A DNA stretch of 64,000 nt from Takashimella koratensis (taxonomy: Eukaryota; Basidiomycota; Tremellomycetes; Trichosporonales; Tetragoniomycetaceae): NCBI GenBank assembly GCA_003116875.1, contig BCKT01000010.1, positions 62,001 through 126,000 of the forward strand, written 5' to 3'. The position numbers and the translations under genes are program-made. Shown here piece after piece: positions 39,834 through 50,364 of the stretch. The stretch's first letter is position 1. Each line of letters begins with the position of its first letter. Below the pieces are notes generated by a model. It searched no databases, was not told the DNA's origin, and saw only the letters and a list, made by a program, of their open reading frames with translations.

Positions 39834-39861
39834 GTGGGTGGTGGGTGGTGGGTGGTGGGTA
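39834..39861 (+). repeat. heptamer GTGGGTG array, four copies
   Basis: Four GGG runs spaced by four bases; a canonical G-quadruplex pattern on the strand opposite the WHI3 transcript, about 400 bp upstream of its start codon. Confidence 0.8.
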
Positions 39862-40548
39862 GTGATGATGGTAGAGGGTGGGTTGGTGAGATGGCGGTGA
39901 AGAGTGATATGAGAATATGAGGGTTGGATGAGGAGAGGGAGAGGGATGGGAGGTGGTGAGGAATGATGGATGAGGGCAGTAGGGGAGAGGGAGGGAGAGG
40001 GGGGAGGGGGGGGGGGAGGGAAAACAACAACAAACGTGATAGCGTGTAAATGAATTCAGCGGAAAGGGCGGGCGGCAACCGCGTGTCGTTGTGGGGTGAG
40101 TGACTCGGTCCGGTAGGTAGTCGGGGATCAGTGCGTGGTCGAAGGGCGAGGGCGAAGATGGTCGCGGTGGGGAGGGTAGATGCGCGGCGGGGTCGAGGGG
40201 ATGACGTGGGGAGGGTAGGAGGTCGCGTCGGGGATGATATGGGTAGGGATGAGATGGATGGGGGAGGGGGATGAGGGGATGAGGAGGGGATGAGACAATG
40301 AACGGTGAGATAGGGTTAGGGGGATAGGGGATAAGGTGGCAGTGACTCGATAGGCCTGTGTAGACAATAATAGACAAGGGTATTGTTGACAGGATACAAA
40401 GAGATAGACGGATGCAATTCTAATCCTATTAACATTAGTCAGTGGCGTCGTAAACTATCATTACCCTCATCCCTAATCGGATATTATCGGGATTACGCAG
40501 GTAGGCAGCAAGGGAAGGGAGGGTGGCACAGAGGAGAGGAGGAGAGAG

Positions 40549-40565
40549 CACGTGGGAAACACGTG
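40549..40565. promoter_or_regulatory. pair of CACGTG E-boxes 11 bp apart
   Basis: Palindromes at 40549-40554 and 40560-40565, one helical turn apart, in the divergent promoter of WHI3 and BCAT. bHLH factors of the Cbf1/Pho4 type bind this core. Function inferred only. Confidence 0.4.
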
Positions 40566-41388
40566 TGGACGTACCAAGTCTTCACAGACAAGACTGGAGA
40601 CTGACCCGCGGGTAGAGAGCAACAGGCGAGGACAAGGACAAGATAACGAGGAGATGGCGAGAAAACCAGAGAGGCGAGTACAAGATGAAGGAGAAGGGCA
40701 TGGTTAGCTCATGGATATTGGGGAGCGCAACTCGGAGAGCAAGAAAAGAGCAAGAAGAGAGAGATACTCACCATCACTCCTGCAACACGACCCCGACCTC
40801 TGATCCATTCACCAAAGACGACGAGCTAGCACATGGTCTTTGGCATCCGATCTCCCTCGAGGAGAACTCGAGAAGCCCCACCGAATAAGGCGTCCCAACA
40901 CTCGCTGCCTGGTCATGTCACGTTCTGGTCAGCCGTGTGAGTACCTCGTCAATTCTGATCAGGCCAGTCGTCCACATCTCCTGCTGCGTCGTAAAAGTGC
41001 CTCTGTCGCACCCTCTCGCCCGAGTAACACCTAATCGTCTCTTCATCCCGAATAACATCGGAATGTGTGTACCGGGTGAGATGAAAAGTGATGTTCCAGA
41101 CTTGCACCGCGTCGCACTGGTGCTTGGCGCCTTGAGGAGTGACCCGTAATGGCGTTGACTCCTATCGATCCAGTGCTCGTGTTTCCGCGCACCAAACTCG
41201 ACGTGAACACGCTCATCGTAGTTGGTTATTGTTATTGTTATTGTTGTCGTTCTTCTCTTCTTCTTCCACTCTTCTATGCTCGCCTTGTTCTTTCTCCTGC
41301 GAAAAAAAAAGAAAAAAAAGTCGAGACCCAAAAAAGTCCCGCCGAGTGGGGCTCCAACCTACCTGTCCAAGATCCGAGTGACGACCTG

Positions 41389-41395
41389 CACGTGA
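41389..41395. promoter_or_regulatory. CACGTGA box upstream of BCAT
   Basis: Reverse complement reads TCACGTG, the Cbf1-type core, about 290 bp before the BCAT start codon. Confidence 0.35.
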
Positions 41396-41684
41396 CATCC
41401 CACGTCACTGAGATAAGACGGCCGGAAAGGACCCCCCCTCCCCCCTTCCTTTGGCCCATCGGTTAGCGAGAATCACCCCCGTGAAATTCGAAAATCAAGG
41501 GGGAAAATAAAATCCCAATCGTGACTGACTCGACACCATCGACCAACCTATCCGTCTATCTATTCAACCCCTTGTCTCAACGTATAACTAGCCCGACCCC
41601 ACTTCCCTCCCCTTCCCCCCTTCTTCCACTCTTCCCATTTCTTAAATTCCCTCTTCACAGTCCACCCTGCGCTCTCCACTCGCC

Positions 41685-43417
41685 ATGTCCCCACTCGCCC
41701 CGCTCACCTCATCCACGCTCTACTTTACCCCTTTACCCCCCGGTCACGCCCCGCCGGCGGGTAAAGAAGGGTACGGGCGATACATGCTCACGATCCCCTG
41801 GAACCGTGTCTCTGGCTGGGGTCAAGCAAAGATTGGACCCCGGATGGACTTGTCGTTTGACCCCTTGGCAGGTGTCCTTCAATAGTACGTTGTCTCTCGA
41901 CCAGTTCCTAAGCTCGTCGCGTTGTCATGTGGAGATGCTCTTCGGCTGCTGCCTGGGCTTAGCTGACGTGAACAGCGCCACCACCTGCTTCGAGGGTATG
42001 AAATGCTACAAGACGGATGCTGGTGAGTCTAGGGTCAGGCGCATACCCACTAGGGGTTGCTGAATCTCAATTCGAGATGACGTGCACATGTTGACCCAAA
42101 GCTAGGTGACCTACGCCTGTTCCGCCCCAACAAGAATTTTGACCGCTTCAAGCGATCCGCTGGCCGTCTTGGTCTCCCCGTGAGTTCTGTCTGTTCTCCC
42201 TGCTCCTCTCGATCCCTCTCATCTCACCTCTCATTTCTTCATCACCACTCATCTCTCCAATCCATCTTCTTACCCTACCCACTCCCTCCCTATGCTGACC
42301 CTTCTGCTAGTGCGAATGGGACAACGACGAGCTCCTCGTCCTCCTCTCCAAGCTCGTAGCTCTCGAACACCCTTTGGTTCCATCCAACAACGGCGGTAAC
42401 CTGTACATTCGTCCAACACTTGTCGAGACCTCTGAATCATTCGGAATCAAAGAGGACGCCTATGCCGCTGAAGCACTGATGTATGTCGTTACCTCGGTCA
42501 ACCTCGGAATGGGACTTTATGCTTCTTCAGAGACCCCGGAGAAAGGGTTGAGACTGGATGCGTGTAAGGAGTATATTAGGGCCTGGCCGGGAGGGACGGG
42601 TAGTTATAAGCTCGGCGCCAACTACGGTGAGTAAATCACTGGTCAAAACTCCTCTAGGGTGTTGGTTGGAAAATGAGGATAGACTCAGGAAGAATCCGGC
42701 GAGCACCCAGCTAACGACTCGTAGGTACCGTCTCGGTTGCGAAGAAGAAGGGTTTCGCAATGTCCCTCTGGCTCCATGGTGAAGAAGATTTCATCTCTGA
42801 AGCAGGAGCTATGAACGTTTTCATCATCCGTGAGAACCCGGATGACAAGGGTAGGTCGAAATCCATTCAAGCCGTCATTCATTATGCGTCTACTCTCCCT
42901 GCTTCTGTCCTGGACATTGATGGACATTCTTCGCGCCTCTTATGACTCATGACGCATGGGCGGAGCGTCAATGCTGACAACTCTCTTATTATCTGTAGTG
43001 ACCGAACTCGTCACTATGCCCTTGTCAAACGGTATCGTCCTCCCCGGTGTCACCCGTGAATCCATTATCCAACTGGTTACCGACCACGCTTCTGGTACCT
43101 CATCTTTCCCTCTGCCCGGGTTAACCCAATCCATCCGTATCGTCGAGCGCGATATCGCAATGGGCGAGATCGTCTCTTCCCTCGCCGACGGAACACTCAA
43201 GGGCATGTTTGGTTGCGGTACCGGTGTCGTCGTCGTCGCAGTGGGTGAGATCCAATACAATGGTGAACTGTACAAGATCCCAGCAAGCCCGATCACAATG
43301 CTTCTGCGTGATACGATGACAGCGCTACAGAGGGGTAAAGTGGACCATGAGTGGAGTTACAAGGTCCCCACATGGGAGCCCGAGACCGCAAGCGAAGATC
43401 AAAGGGTCGTGGCTTGA
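41685..43417 (+). CDS. branched-chain amino-acid aminotransferase
   Basis: Last step of Leu/Ile/Val synthesis and first of their breakdown; PLP enzyme of fold type IV. Six exons (41685-41884, 41976-42022, 42106-42179, 42311-42626, 42725-42850, 42999-43417) give 393 aa. Motifs: YATTCFEGMKCYK, RLFRPNKNFDRFKRSA, NLYIRPTLVET, GGTGSYKLGANYG with PLP-binding Lys207, WLHGEEDFISEAGAMNVF, LPGVTRESIIQL and GCGTGVVVVAVGEIQYNG. No mitochondrial-type basic leader is seen, so a cytosolic isoform is more likely. The ALEVGTMN-like motif reads SEAGAMN, a mild divergence from most eukaryotic BCATs. All key binding segments are present. Confidence 0.92.
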
Positions 43418-44005
43418 ACCGAGGGCCGAGGGGTGACAGAGGAGGATCAGCGCGATGGGTTTGGGTGAAGGACAAGGAGGGGACTAGGTCGATTTGAATG
43501 GATAGAGCATGATACATGATTATGATTGAAAATGGTTTCATGAACAAGTATATCGAGACTAGTCATCACCATTTTCCCGAGGTAAAACCTGCGACGATGA
43601 TACATACCGATCCTTTCAACTACGGCATCCATCGTCAATCCTTCTTGTCACTTGTCTGAACAACCTCGATCCTTTGAGAACCTGAAACAGTACCCCTCTC
43701 CAAGTCCACCAACGTCCGACTGCCATCCTCAAGTTGACTCTGCTGATTATCATATATATCTCCATCTTCACTTTCCATCTCATTACTACACACCCTCAAC
43801 ACCACTTCTTCCTTTCCCGCTACTCACACACCCACTCACGCACTTCTCGCTCCCATCAAACTTCCCACCACACTTTCAACCCTTTCACATACTAGAACTC
43901 CTCGTCCAACCCACTTCCTATCCATTCCAGATTCCAGTTTTCCTATCTCTTTCAATTTACCCCGTCTTGTTTCCCACACCACACCACCTACCCGACAGAC
44001 TCAGC
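43418..44005. other. intergenic, C/T-rich leader
   Basis: From about 43740 the plus strand is strongly C/T-biased, as in the leaders of other genes here, up to the ATG at 44006. The frame is open upstream of 44006 but without a nearer ATG in good context. Confidence 0.5.
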
Positions 44006-44959
44006 ATGCCGCGACCTCACCACCTTCCTTCCGACCTTACGACCTTCCTCTCCCAATTCTCCAAACAATTCACCACCCAATCATCTCGCCCTAGCGTCTT
44101 TTTCATCGTTCCTACTCTCTATAGCACCTCTCCCTCGAGTCGATATACGAGACCCGACTACCGGAGTCGACGTGGACGTTCGACCACCGACTTGTCCTCT
44201 CGAATGTCAACAGGACTTGGACGAGGGCGATTCACAGTCTACAGTTGGGCCCCTTCGGTTCAGAAGGCTCCCTTACGTCGACCAAAACCTTCGTCTGCTC
44301 CCGCATCCACTTCGTTCCAACCGAAATCCATCCTAAGGACACGTTCGGCGCCGTCCCCTTCCTCCAAAACCTCGGTACAGACGTCCGCAACTACTCAGTC
44401 AAGGAACGTTTCCTTCGCGCCGGACAATGAATATTTCCCGTCGAGTGCATCAAATACTACCACCTCTATCACGGAGAGCACGCCTTCTTCCTCATACCTA
44501 TCCACTTCTAGCACGATCTCTAAGGCTTACGATAGTTCCCGAACCGGTCCCACTCGACGATCCGAACGATCACTTTCCTCGCGCTCGTTCGGTTCGGGTT
44601 CTTTGACCAAGTTTACCGAATCGAATAGTTCCATCGACGAGTTTGAACGGATGAGACGATCGGTCGTGTATACTCACACCGATCTTTACAACCTCTCCCA
44701 CCGTCTCCGAGGAGGCAAGAAAATAAAAGAAGAGGACTACAAGCGTGAGATCCCATTCGCCGAACCATTGTCGACTCTGAGCAAACTTATTTGGGATATG
44801 GCACAAACTGAGAACGAATCTCGGTTAAAGACCAATCAGTCATACGCCGACTCTATACGCCACAGGGCGAAAGAGTCACTTTGGCCCGCGGCGGATGCTT
44901 TGACTGAATGGAAATGGGTAACTCAAGAAGCGATTTACGACCCAATTATCAGGCATTGA
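44006..44959 (+). CDS. intronless Ser/Arg-rich family protein, copy A
   Basis: Not recognised. Single open frame of 317 codons with no splice sites, in a region where nearly all other genes are split. Residues 1-220 are Ser/Thr/Arg-rich and disordered (RPDYRSRRGRSTTDLSSR, GRGRFTVYSW). The last 100 residues look helical and charged: EFERMRRSVVYTHTDLYNL, then PLSTLSKLIWDMAQTENES, and a C-terminal DALTEWKWVTQEA followed by nine residues. That C-terminal block lines up with copies B (NVVSDWEWAERRA) and C (ADNVISDNRRSYNR). No signal peptide or membrane span. Role unknown. Confidence 0.6.
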   Translation: MPRPHHLPSDLTTFLSQFSKQFTTQSSRPSVFFIVPTLYSTSPSSRYTRPDYRSRRGRSTTDLSSRMSTGLGRGRFTVYSWAPSVQKAPLRRPKPSSAPASTSFQPKSILRTRSAPSPSSKTSVQTSATTQSRNVSFAPDNEYFPSSASNTTTSITESTPSSSYLSTSSTISKAYDSSRTGPTRRSERSLSSRSFGSGSLTKFTESNSSIDEFERMRRSVVYTHTDLYNLSHRLRGGKKIKEEDYKREIPFAEPLSTLSKLIWDMAQTENESRLKTNQSYADSIRHRAKESLWPAADALTEWKWVTQEAIYDPIIRH

Positions 44960-46687
44960 TGTAAAGCAGATGTCACAACGATTTGAGGGAACTCAATGAT
45001 GATTAGGCTCAAACCAAGCGGTGATACTATAAGCCATTGGGGATGTATTTTACCGCCCAAATCCTTCTTTTCACCGCACTGTAAGACGGCCGAGCTCTGT
45101 GCTCATCATCATACCGCTTTGCCTCGCGGGTTAAGGTGGACGACTGAGGAGGATATGTGGAATTCACGGGAAGACGAGACTCAGTCTCTGATATTTGTCG
45201 CACACGTTGAACCAGGGGGATCTCCATGTCAATGTAACGTTCGTGATCCGTTTCACTCACGGCCCCGTTTTGTTTTATCTCTTTGGGCGACACGCAAGCA
45301 ATTGAGGCCTAGCAGAGAGAAACGCAAGTAGCTAGTCTATAGTGTCGAGAGAGGGATCTCCAACCCGTTGGTTCTAACAGATGGGACCACTGGGTGCTTC
45401 AGAGGTCAACGCCCCAGACCCAGTGTGTTATAAGCTGGGGGCACTCCCCGCTGTTCCACAATACTGCTTGTGCATACAGGAGATGCTCGACGCTTTCACT
45501 TTGAGATGAGAAGTGCCTAGGGACCGGTGGACATGGCATCCCCGACATACTGGCAACTACCCGCATCTCGACGCTCGAAAAGGCGACTCGCCACTCCCCC
45601 CCCCCCCCCCCCCCCCCCCCCCCNNNNNNNNNNNNNNNNNNNNNNNNNNNNNNNNNNNNNNNNNNNNNNNNNNNNNNNNNNNNNNNNNNNNNNNNNNNNN
45701 NNNNNNNNNNNNNNNNNNNNNNNCCCCCCCTCCCTCCCCCCTCCCCTCGAGAGCTTGAAGAGACAGTTGTGGCAACACGCCATCGAGCCTGAGACTGGGG
45801 AACGTGGAGCGAGGGGCTCAGCAGACGAGGCGGGGAGTACCAAGGCAAGGCCTTACCAATGAATGCGAGGGCGATACATTAGTCGTTGAGATGAGCATCT
45901 TCAAACAATGTATCTTTGCTCGCGACAGGGGTGACCCCCGTAACAATGAAACATAATAGTCCTTTGCCTCTGTGGCCCCTTCCAAAACAATGACACCACT
46001 TCAAAACGAAACGCTATCCTGAGACGTGACTGCTTCCTCAACTAAGTACGCTCGTTTACACCTCAGACAAGACATAGACCATTTCTTTTCCACTCACCAT
46101 TTACCAGTCCATCCCTTACGTTCTAAGTGGCATCTTCGTGTTCCCAAAACTCCGCCCTCACCTCTTACTCTTATCAAATTTCTTTCCCATGCCTTACCTC
46201 AACGATTTCGACCTGTACTCTCCAATCACATTTTCCTGCGCTCATCCTCCATGTGCGAGCTCATTACTGTTACATACGGGTCGAGAACATTGCTCTGACG
46301 ATACCCTCACTCATCTCCTTTCACATAACCCCTCGTAGCGACAGATGTCCTTCCTTTACCATGCCAGGATAGAATATACGTGTTTCGGCTATCCTTTGAA
46401 GTTCTTTTGCCTCGTAATTTGGCAGAGTAGCCATACATATTTCGCCTTGTCCGACCCACTGCGCTCATCCCCTCATCCATATTCAACCCACGACCACACG
46501 TACACACACCTTCTCAGAACAAAACCTCCCTCTCCCCCCATTCTTCTCATCACATTACCACGTTCCTGCACGCTTGATCACATTTCACCCCTCACACATT
46601 CACATCCCACACCTCCATACGATCCTCTTGCATCCTCATCTTCCCCGTTCCTCTCACTTGACGTAGAACTTGAAGATCTCTCTCATC
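44960..46687. other. intergenic, with assembly gap
   Basis: Holds C28 at 45596-45623, 100 N at 45624-45723 and further C-rich DNA. A block at 45326-45366 resembles one at 50723-50763 downstream of copy C. The right part is the C/T-rich leader of copy B. Confidence 0.6.
45596..45730. repeat. poly-C tract containing a 100-N gap
   Basis: 28 C, then exactly 100 N, then 7 C and C/T-rich DNA. The round gap length means its true size is unknown. Confidence 0.9.
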
Positions 46688-47935
46688 ATGTCGTTCTACT
46701 CCCTGCCCTCCGTCGACTTCTCGACCGTCTTCTCCGGGCTGTCAAATTCCTGCTCACCTCAAAGCCATTTCTTCGTGGTTTTCTCGGGTGCCAAATCCCC
46801 CTCGGTCGCCTCGAAGGTTCGGTCACTCCCGCCATCTTCGAGCAATTATCGATCAACCACCGAGAGAACTTCGCAACGATCTTTCGTCTCCCACAGCGAC
46901 CGATCTTCCTCGTACAGGTCGTCCGCCGACTCATCTGCACTAGCGTCTTTCAGCAGACGGATCCGGACGTTACAGACGAAGGGACGCAGGCTACCTTCAT
47001 ATTCGTTCAAATCCCGTCGCAAGATCATGTACGACATTGAGAGAGAGTTCGACGATTACCTCGACTCCTTGAGCGACGATGCGAATGACATGCATGATGC
47101 GTTGACCGCAATGTCAGCCACCTTTCACGACGCACTTCGTTATTCTCAACGGCACAACGATCAGCGAAATACGAACAAATTTACCTCCTTGTGCCAACAA
47201 GTTGATTTTCAACGGGACCAGGTCGCCAACATGTTGAAGGGCTTATCGACTGACAGGACTTGGCAGTTGAGCTACATGTCGAAGCACGTCGACTCGGGGC
47301 TGGACGTGTTGTCAAAGCTGGAAAGTCGACTCACCGAAACCAGATCCGCGATTACCGATTGCTTGTCCGATGCGAACCGAGCGGTCCGTTACTACTGCAA
47401 CCGACAAGTCGGCGAGCCGCGACGAGAAAAATGGTCGAGGTTCTCCCAGTCCGACGATTCTACCAACAATCGAAATCACGATTCGACAGCTAGTCGTACC
47501 TCCATCACTCGCCCTTCTACCGCTGTTACCTCTACTGCACCCACCACAACCTCCCGAAGATTGACCCGTTCAGAGCGTAGCCGCCTTACCGAGTATGACG
47601 ACATGACAAGGTCAGTCATTGATGCCCGAGACCGCCTATCTGTCATGTCCAAGACGATCCACAAGGCGCACGACCGCATTCAGATCTCTTACAGCAAGAA
47701 CAAAGATGAGTACGCCGCAGGATACAGTCAGGTCGACACCCAGCTTTCGAACTTGGAAAGCCTCGTCGGTCGGCTGAGTCAGAAGAGTTTCGAGTCGTCA
47801 TTCGCCACCAGCTCCGCTTTTGCCAACAACGAGCGTGGAACAGTGAAGGATGCACTTCGGCGCGCTGAGAATGTCGTTTCCGACTGGGAGTGGGCAGAGA
47901 GGAGAGCGGAGGGGCCTTGGTTTAGGACCAGATAG
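46688..47935 (+). CDS. intronless Ser/Arg-rich family protein, copy B
   Basis: Not recognised. Uninterrupted 415 codons. N-terminal 120 residues Ser/Arg-rich (TTERTSQRSFVSHSDRSS); then a first helical unit (MYDIEREFDDYLDSLSDD, FTSLCQQVDFQRDQVANML), a Ser/Thr linker (residues about 250-290) and a second helical unit (YDDMTRSVIDARDRLSVM, GYSQVDTQLSNLESLVGRL, ending NVVSDWEWAERRAEGPWF). The second unit aligns with the C-terminal parts of copies A and C, so B may contain two copies of the module. Clean stop at 47933-47935. No intron, signal peptide or TM helix. Function unknown; structural or scaffold role possible from the coiled-coil-like pattern. Confidence 0.62.
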   Translation: MSFYSLPSVDFSTVFSGLSNSCSPQSHFFVVFSGAKSPSVASKVRSLPPSSSNYRSTTERTSQRSFVSHSDRSSSYRSSADSSALASFSRRIRTLQTKGRRLPSYSFKSRRKIMYDIEREFDDYLDSLSDDANDMHDALTAMSATFHDALRYSQRHNDQRNTNKFTSLCQQVDFQRDQVANMLKGLSTDRTWQLSYMSKHVDSGLDVLSKLESRLTETRSAITDCLSDANRAVRYYCNRQVGEPRREKWSRFSQSDDSTNNRNHDSTASRTSITRPSTAVTSTAPTTTSRRLTRSERSRLTEYDDMTRSVIDARDRLSVMSKTIHKAHDRIQISYSKNKDEYAAGYSQVDTQLSNLESLVGRLSQKSFESSFATSSAFANNERGTVKDALRRAENVVSDWEWAERRAEGPWFRTR

Positions 47936-48360
47936 CTGTTCCAATGTCCTACAGATGCATCATCGAAAGGTCGACAAGAAGATGAACTTTTTATGAGACC
48001 ACACCAGCCAGTTGCATTGACATGGATTTCGCCGACTCAGTGAACCACCGTCCGTTACCATCGTCCATCCTCGATCGCTCCACTTTAACGTGTCGGTTGT
48101 CATGCGACTGCGCCCTCTTTATTCAACTTGTGAGACAAGATACAGGAAAAATGTCCTGGAACAAATTATCAAGCATGTTCCGCCCTAGCCCCCTCCCCCC
48201 CCCCCCCCCCCCCCTTCTCTGCCCTCCCCTCGCTGCGTCCGAGGGGCATAAAGGATGGCGTTGGTCTGGACCATGGTCAATCTGATGATCGCCAGCTCTC
48301 ACACACGTTTCGACAACGCTCCGCCCGGCTGTGAAACCTTCCTTTACCATATGAGAAAGC
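47936..48360. other. intergenic with poly-C tract
   Basis: C20 at 48195-48214. The reading frame of the downstream remnant is broken by stops on both sides of the tract. Confidence 0.6.
48195..48214 (+). repeat. poly-C tract, 20 bases
   Basis: Uninterrupted C run upstream of the truncated family copy D. Confidence 0.9.
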
Positions 48361-48681
48361 TTGGTATGTTTATCTGCTGGTCAAGCGGTCAGGCGAAAGT
48401 TGAAACAGGTTGGGACATCAATCTCTGATTTGTACTGGTGGGCCACTAGCTTGGTAGAGTGGAAAAACAAGCTCGACAGTGACGAGGAGCGGACTCGTGC
48501 GGTCGTCGGTTGTTCGAAAGAGACTGCGATTAACAATCTCCTCGAGCCAATCACTGCCCTAAGTTGTGCAAGAACCAAGCTTGAAGACCTCGCCGCTCTG
48601 GCTGATGAAGCAAGGTCCCTGCTCGACGCGACGAGGCTGGAAGAACATCTTCGCTATGCTAGTCATCATAAGAAGGCGTAG
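48361..48681 (+). pseudogene. truncated copy D of the intronless family
   Basis: About 106 codons open to TAG 48679-48681 with no ATG near the head. The segment ATSLVEWKNKLDSDEERTR aligns with LHSLFYWRRRMRDDQETKT of copy C, and a helical charged stretch follows (ARTKLEDLAALADEARSLL). The Ser/Arg-rich N-terminal part of the other copies is absent. Best read as a 5'-truncated relic. Confidence 0.45.
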
Positions 48682-49569
48682 ACAGGTGGGGCCCATCAGC
48701 CCACTGCTTCAGAATCTCCGGAAGGCTTCATTCACTTGAACAGGGAGCGGACCATGACGACTACATGCATTTTGAAGAACTTGAGCTCGATGGGCCCGAG
48801 CGTTAACTACATTACTTCTATGGTTGAGGCAATGCTCAGGGTTGGCCAAGAGTCTGGGGCTTCTCAAATGACGGTGAAGAGCGATCAATTTTCATGCAGT
48901 TTGCGATAACCGTTCGGGTGGTTCATAGACGTATGATACCTTGAATTGCTACACTCCTATTTCTTGTTCATGGATATCGTCATGTGCACATGATTTCAAC
49001 TTCACGACGAATCCGCTGATCTCCTCTGGCTACCTTCCAGAGGGAGACTTATATCACATTTCCTCTGGTATTGACATACAATGTGGAGCTGCATTTCTCA
49101 ACCATGTTCAAATTTGGACATCAGACGATGATTCAGAGTTAGCCGGACACTCGCCTGCGCAAGTCGAGGCTCCTACAATTCTCTTTCTTTTGACAAGCGT
49201 TGGCGAGTGTGTTCAAAGGAAATACGTCTGGCTACAACTCGTGAGGAAAACCGGGAGAATGGTGGAAAATGCTAGACTGGACAAGGGGCTGTTCTCCTTT
49301 CACGCTTCCAAACACCGACGGCCATTGTCTGGAAATGACAGGTGATGGCAGAACCTCTCCTCCCCCCCCCCCCCCCCCCCCCCTCCCACTTCCAAAAAAG
49401 ACCCACTTTCGTTACACAGCCCACTACCAATTTGAATTTGCCGCTGCAATATCCTTCAACTGACGACGCATCACTTCTCCACCAACACATAACCATATCA
49501 GCTTTACCTATCCCCTCACATCTACTACTGGTTTTAGGAGTTTATTTCTCCTCACTGGAACCGACAACC
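48682..49569. other. intergenic with poly-C tract
   Basis: C22 at 49362-49383, then the C/T-rich leader of copy C. A 134-codon plus-strand open stretch at 48941-49345 shows no family resemblance. Confidence 0.55.
49362..49383 (+). repeat. poly-C tract, 22 bases
   Basis: Uninterrupted C run ending 186 bases before the start codon of copy C. Confidence 0.9.
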
Positions 49570-50364
49570 ATGACCGCTGTTTCTACCTTCACCCAGGTGC
49601 CCTTCAAGGACTCGTCTTGGGGGAACTCGTCGACCTCAGTAAAAGGCCAAAAGCGCCGCCGAAGACATCGTCGCAAGACGTTGTGGTCTACGCCGAGTGA
49701 TGAGCTGTCGTTCACTTCCAGGAGCAAAGGCTCTCTGTCGTCAAGCTCTTCCGCGACGAAGAGGTCCAGAAGCAGCCGCCGTACTGTATCGACCGACCCA
49801 TCGATCGCTTCGTTGCACGACTCTTGCTCGACCTCTCTTGGATCTGAAGCAAGGACTCAAAACAGCGCCTGCATTCGCCGTACGCCCAGAACAAAGGTTC
49901 CCTCAGATGCCTCACCACCTGCCCGGACAGCTGCGTCTTCGTATGACACGTTTTACCAACCGGGAGTTGCCGCGCGCTTTGGAGACACTGACGCAGACAT
50001 AGAAACGGAAAGAGACCTACTTTTCAAATCCCTCGGTACAAAGATCAACAAGCTGCGAGAAATGAACAATACTCTTACTAACGCAGCCAACCTCAACCGC
50101 TCCGACGCATACTCGTTTTTCGGAAAGTATATTGATGATACCCGAGCACCACTTCATAGCCTCTTTTATTGGAGGCGTCGCATGCGTGACGACCAAGAGA
50201 CCAAGACGAGCTTTATGTTTGCGAGTAGTGAAAATCGCTACCAGGGTCTTCTCACCCTTGATCAACTGAGAGAAGAGTTGCTCGAAGCGGACAACGTTAT
50301 TTCCGATAACAGGCGCTCGTACAACAGGCTGAAGGAGCCCTCATGGAGAGAAACATCAGTCTGA
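49570..50364 (+). CDS. intronless Ser/Arg-rich family protein, copy C
   Basis: Not recognised. 264 codons without introns. N-terminal half basic and Ser-rich (GQKRRRRHRRKTLWS, a possible nuclear signal; SKGSLSSSSSATKRSRSS). C-terminal half helical: DIETERDLLFKSLGTKINKL, SFFGKYIDDTRAPLHSLFYW, LDQLREELLEADNVISD, ending YNRLKEPSWRETSV. The end position matches copy B (ERRAEGPWFRTR), which supports this stop rather than a frameshift into the overlapping frame at 50343-50555. The frame is open upstream through the poly-C run to 49342 (Met at 49345), so a longer product would read the C tract as a proline run; ATG 49570 after the C/T leader is preferred. Confidence 0.58.
   Translation: MTAVSTFTQVPFKDSSWGNSSTSVKGQKRRRRHRRKTLWSTPSDELSFTSRSKGSLSSSSSATKRSRSSRRTVSTDPSIASLHDSCSTSLGSEARTQNSACIRRTPRTKVPSDASPPARTAASSYDTFYQPGVAARFGDTDADIETERDLLFKSLGTKINKLREMNNTLTNAANLNRSDAYSFFGKYIDDTRAPLHSLFYWRRRMRDDQETKTSFMFASSENRYQGLLTLDQLREELLEADNVISDNRRSYNRLKEPSWRETSV

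Larger units (their letters stand above)
39459..41684. other. long divergent spacer WHI3 / BCAT
   Basis: 2.2 kb without a supported gene. Strongly purine-rich on the plus strand from 39800 to 40380, with a G-rich heptamer array and, further right, three CACGTG sites. It probably holds the promoters and leaders of both flanking genes. Confidence 0.55.

Noticed and set aside
40305..40330. Telomere-like GGGTTAGGGGG
   Set aside because: Single copy inside a long purine-rich stretch; no tandem array.
45399..45862. Open frames running across the N gap
   Set aside because: They consist of the poly-C run and unknown bases; no real coding evidence.
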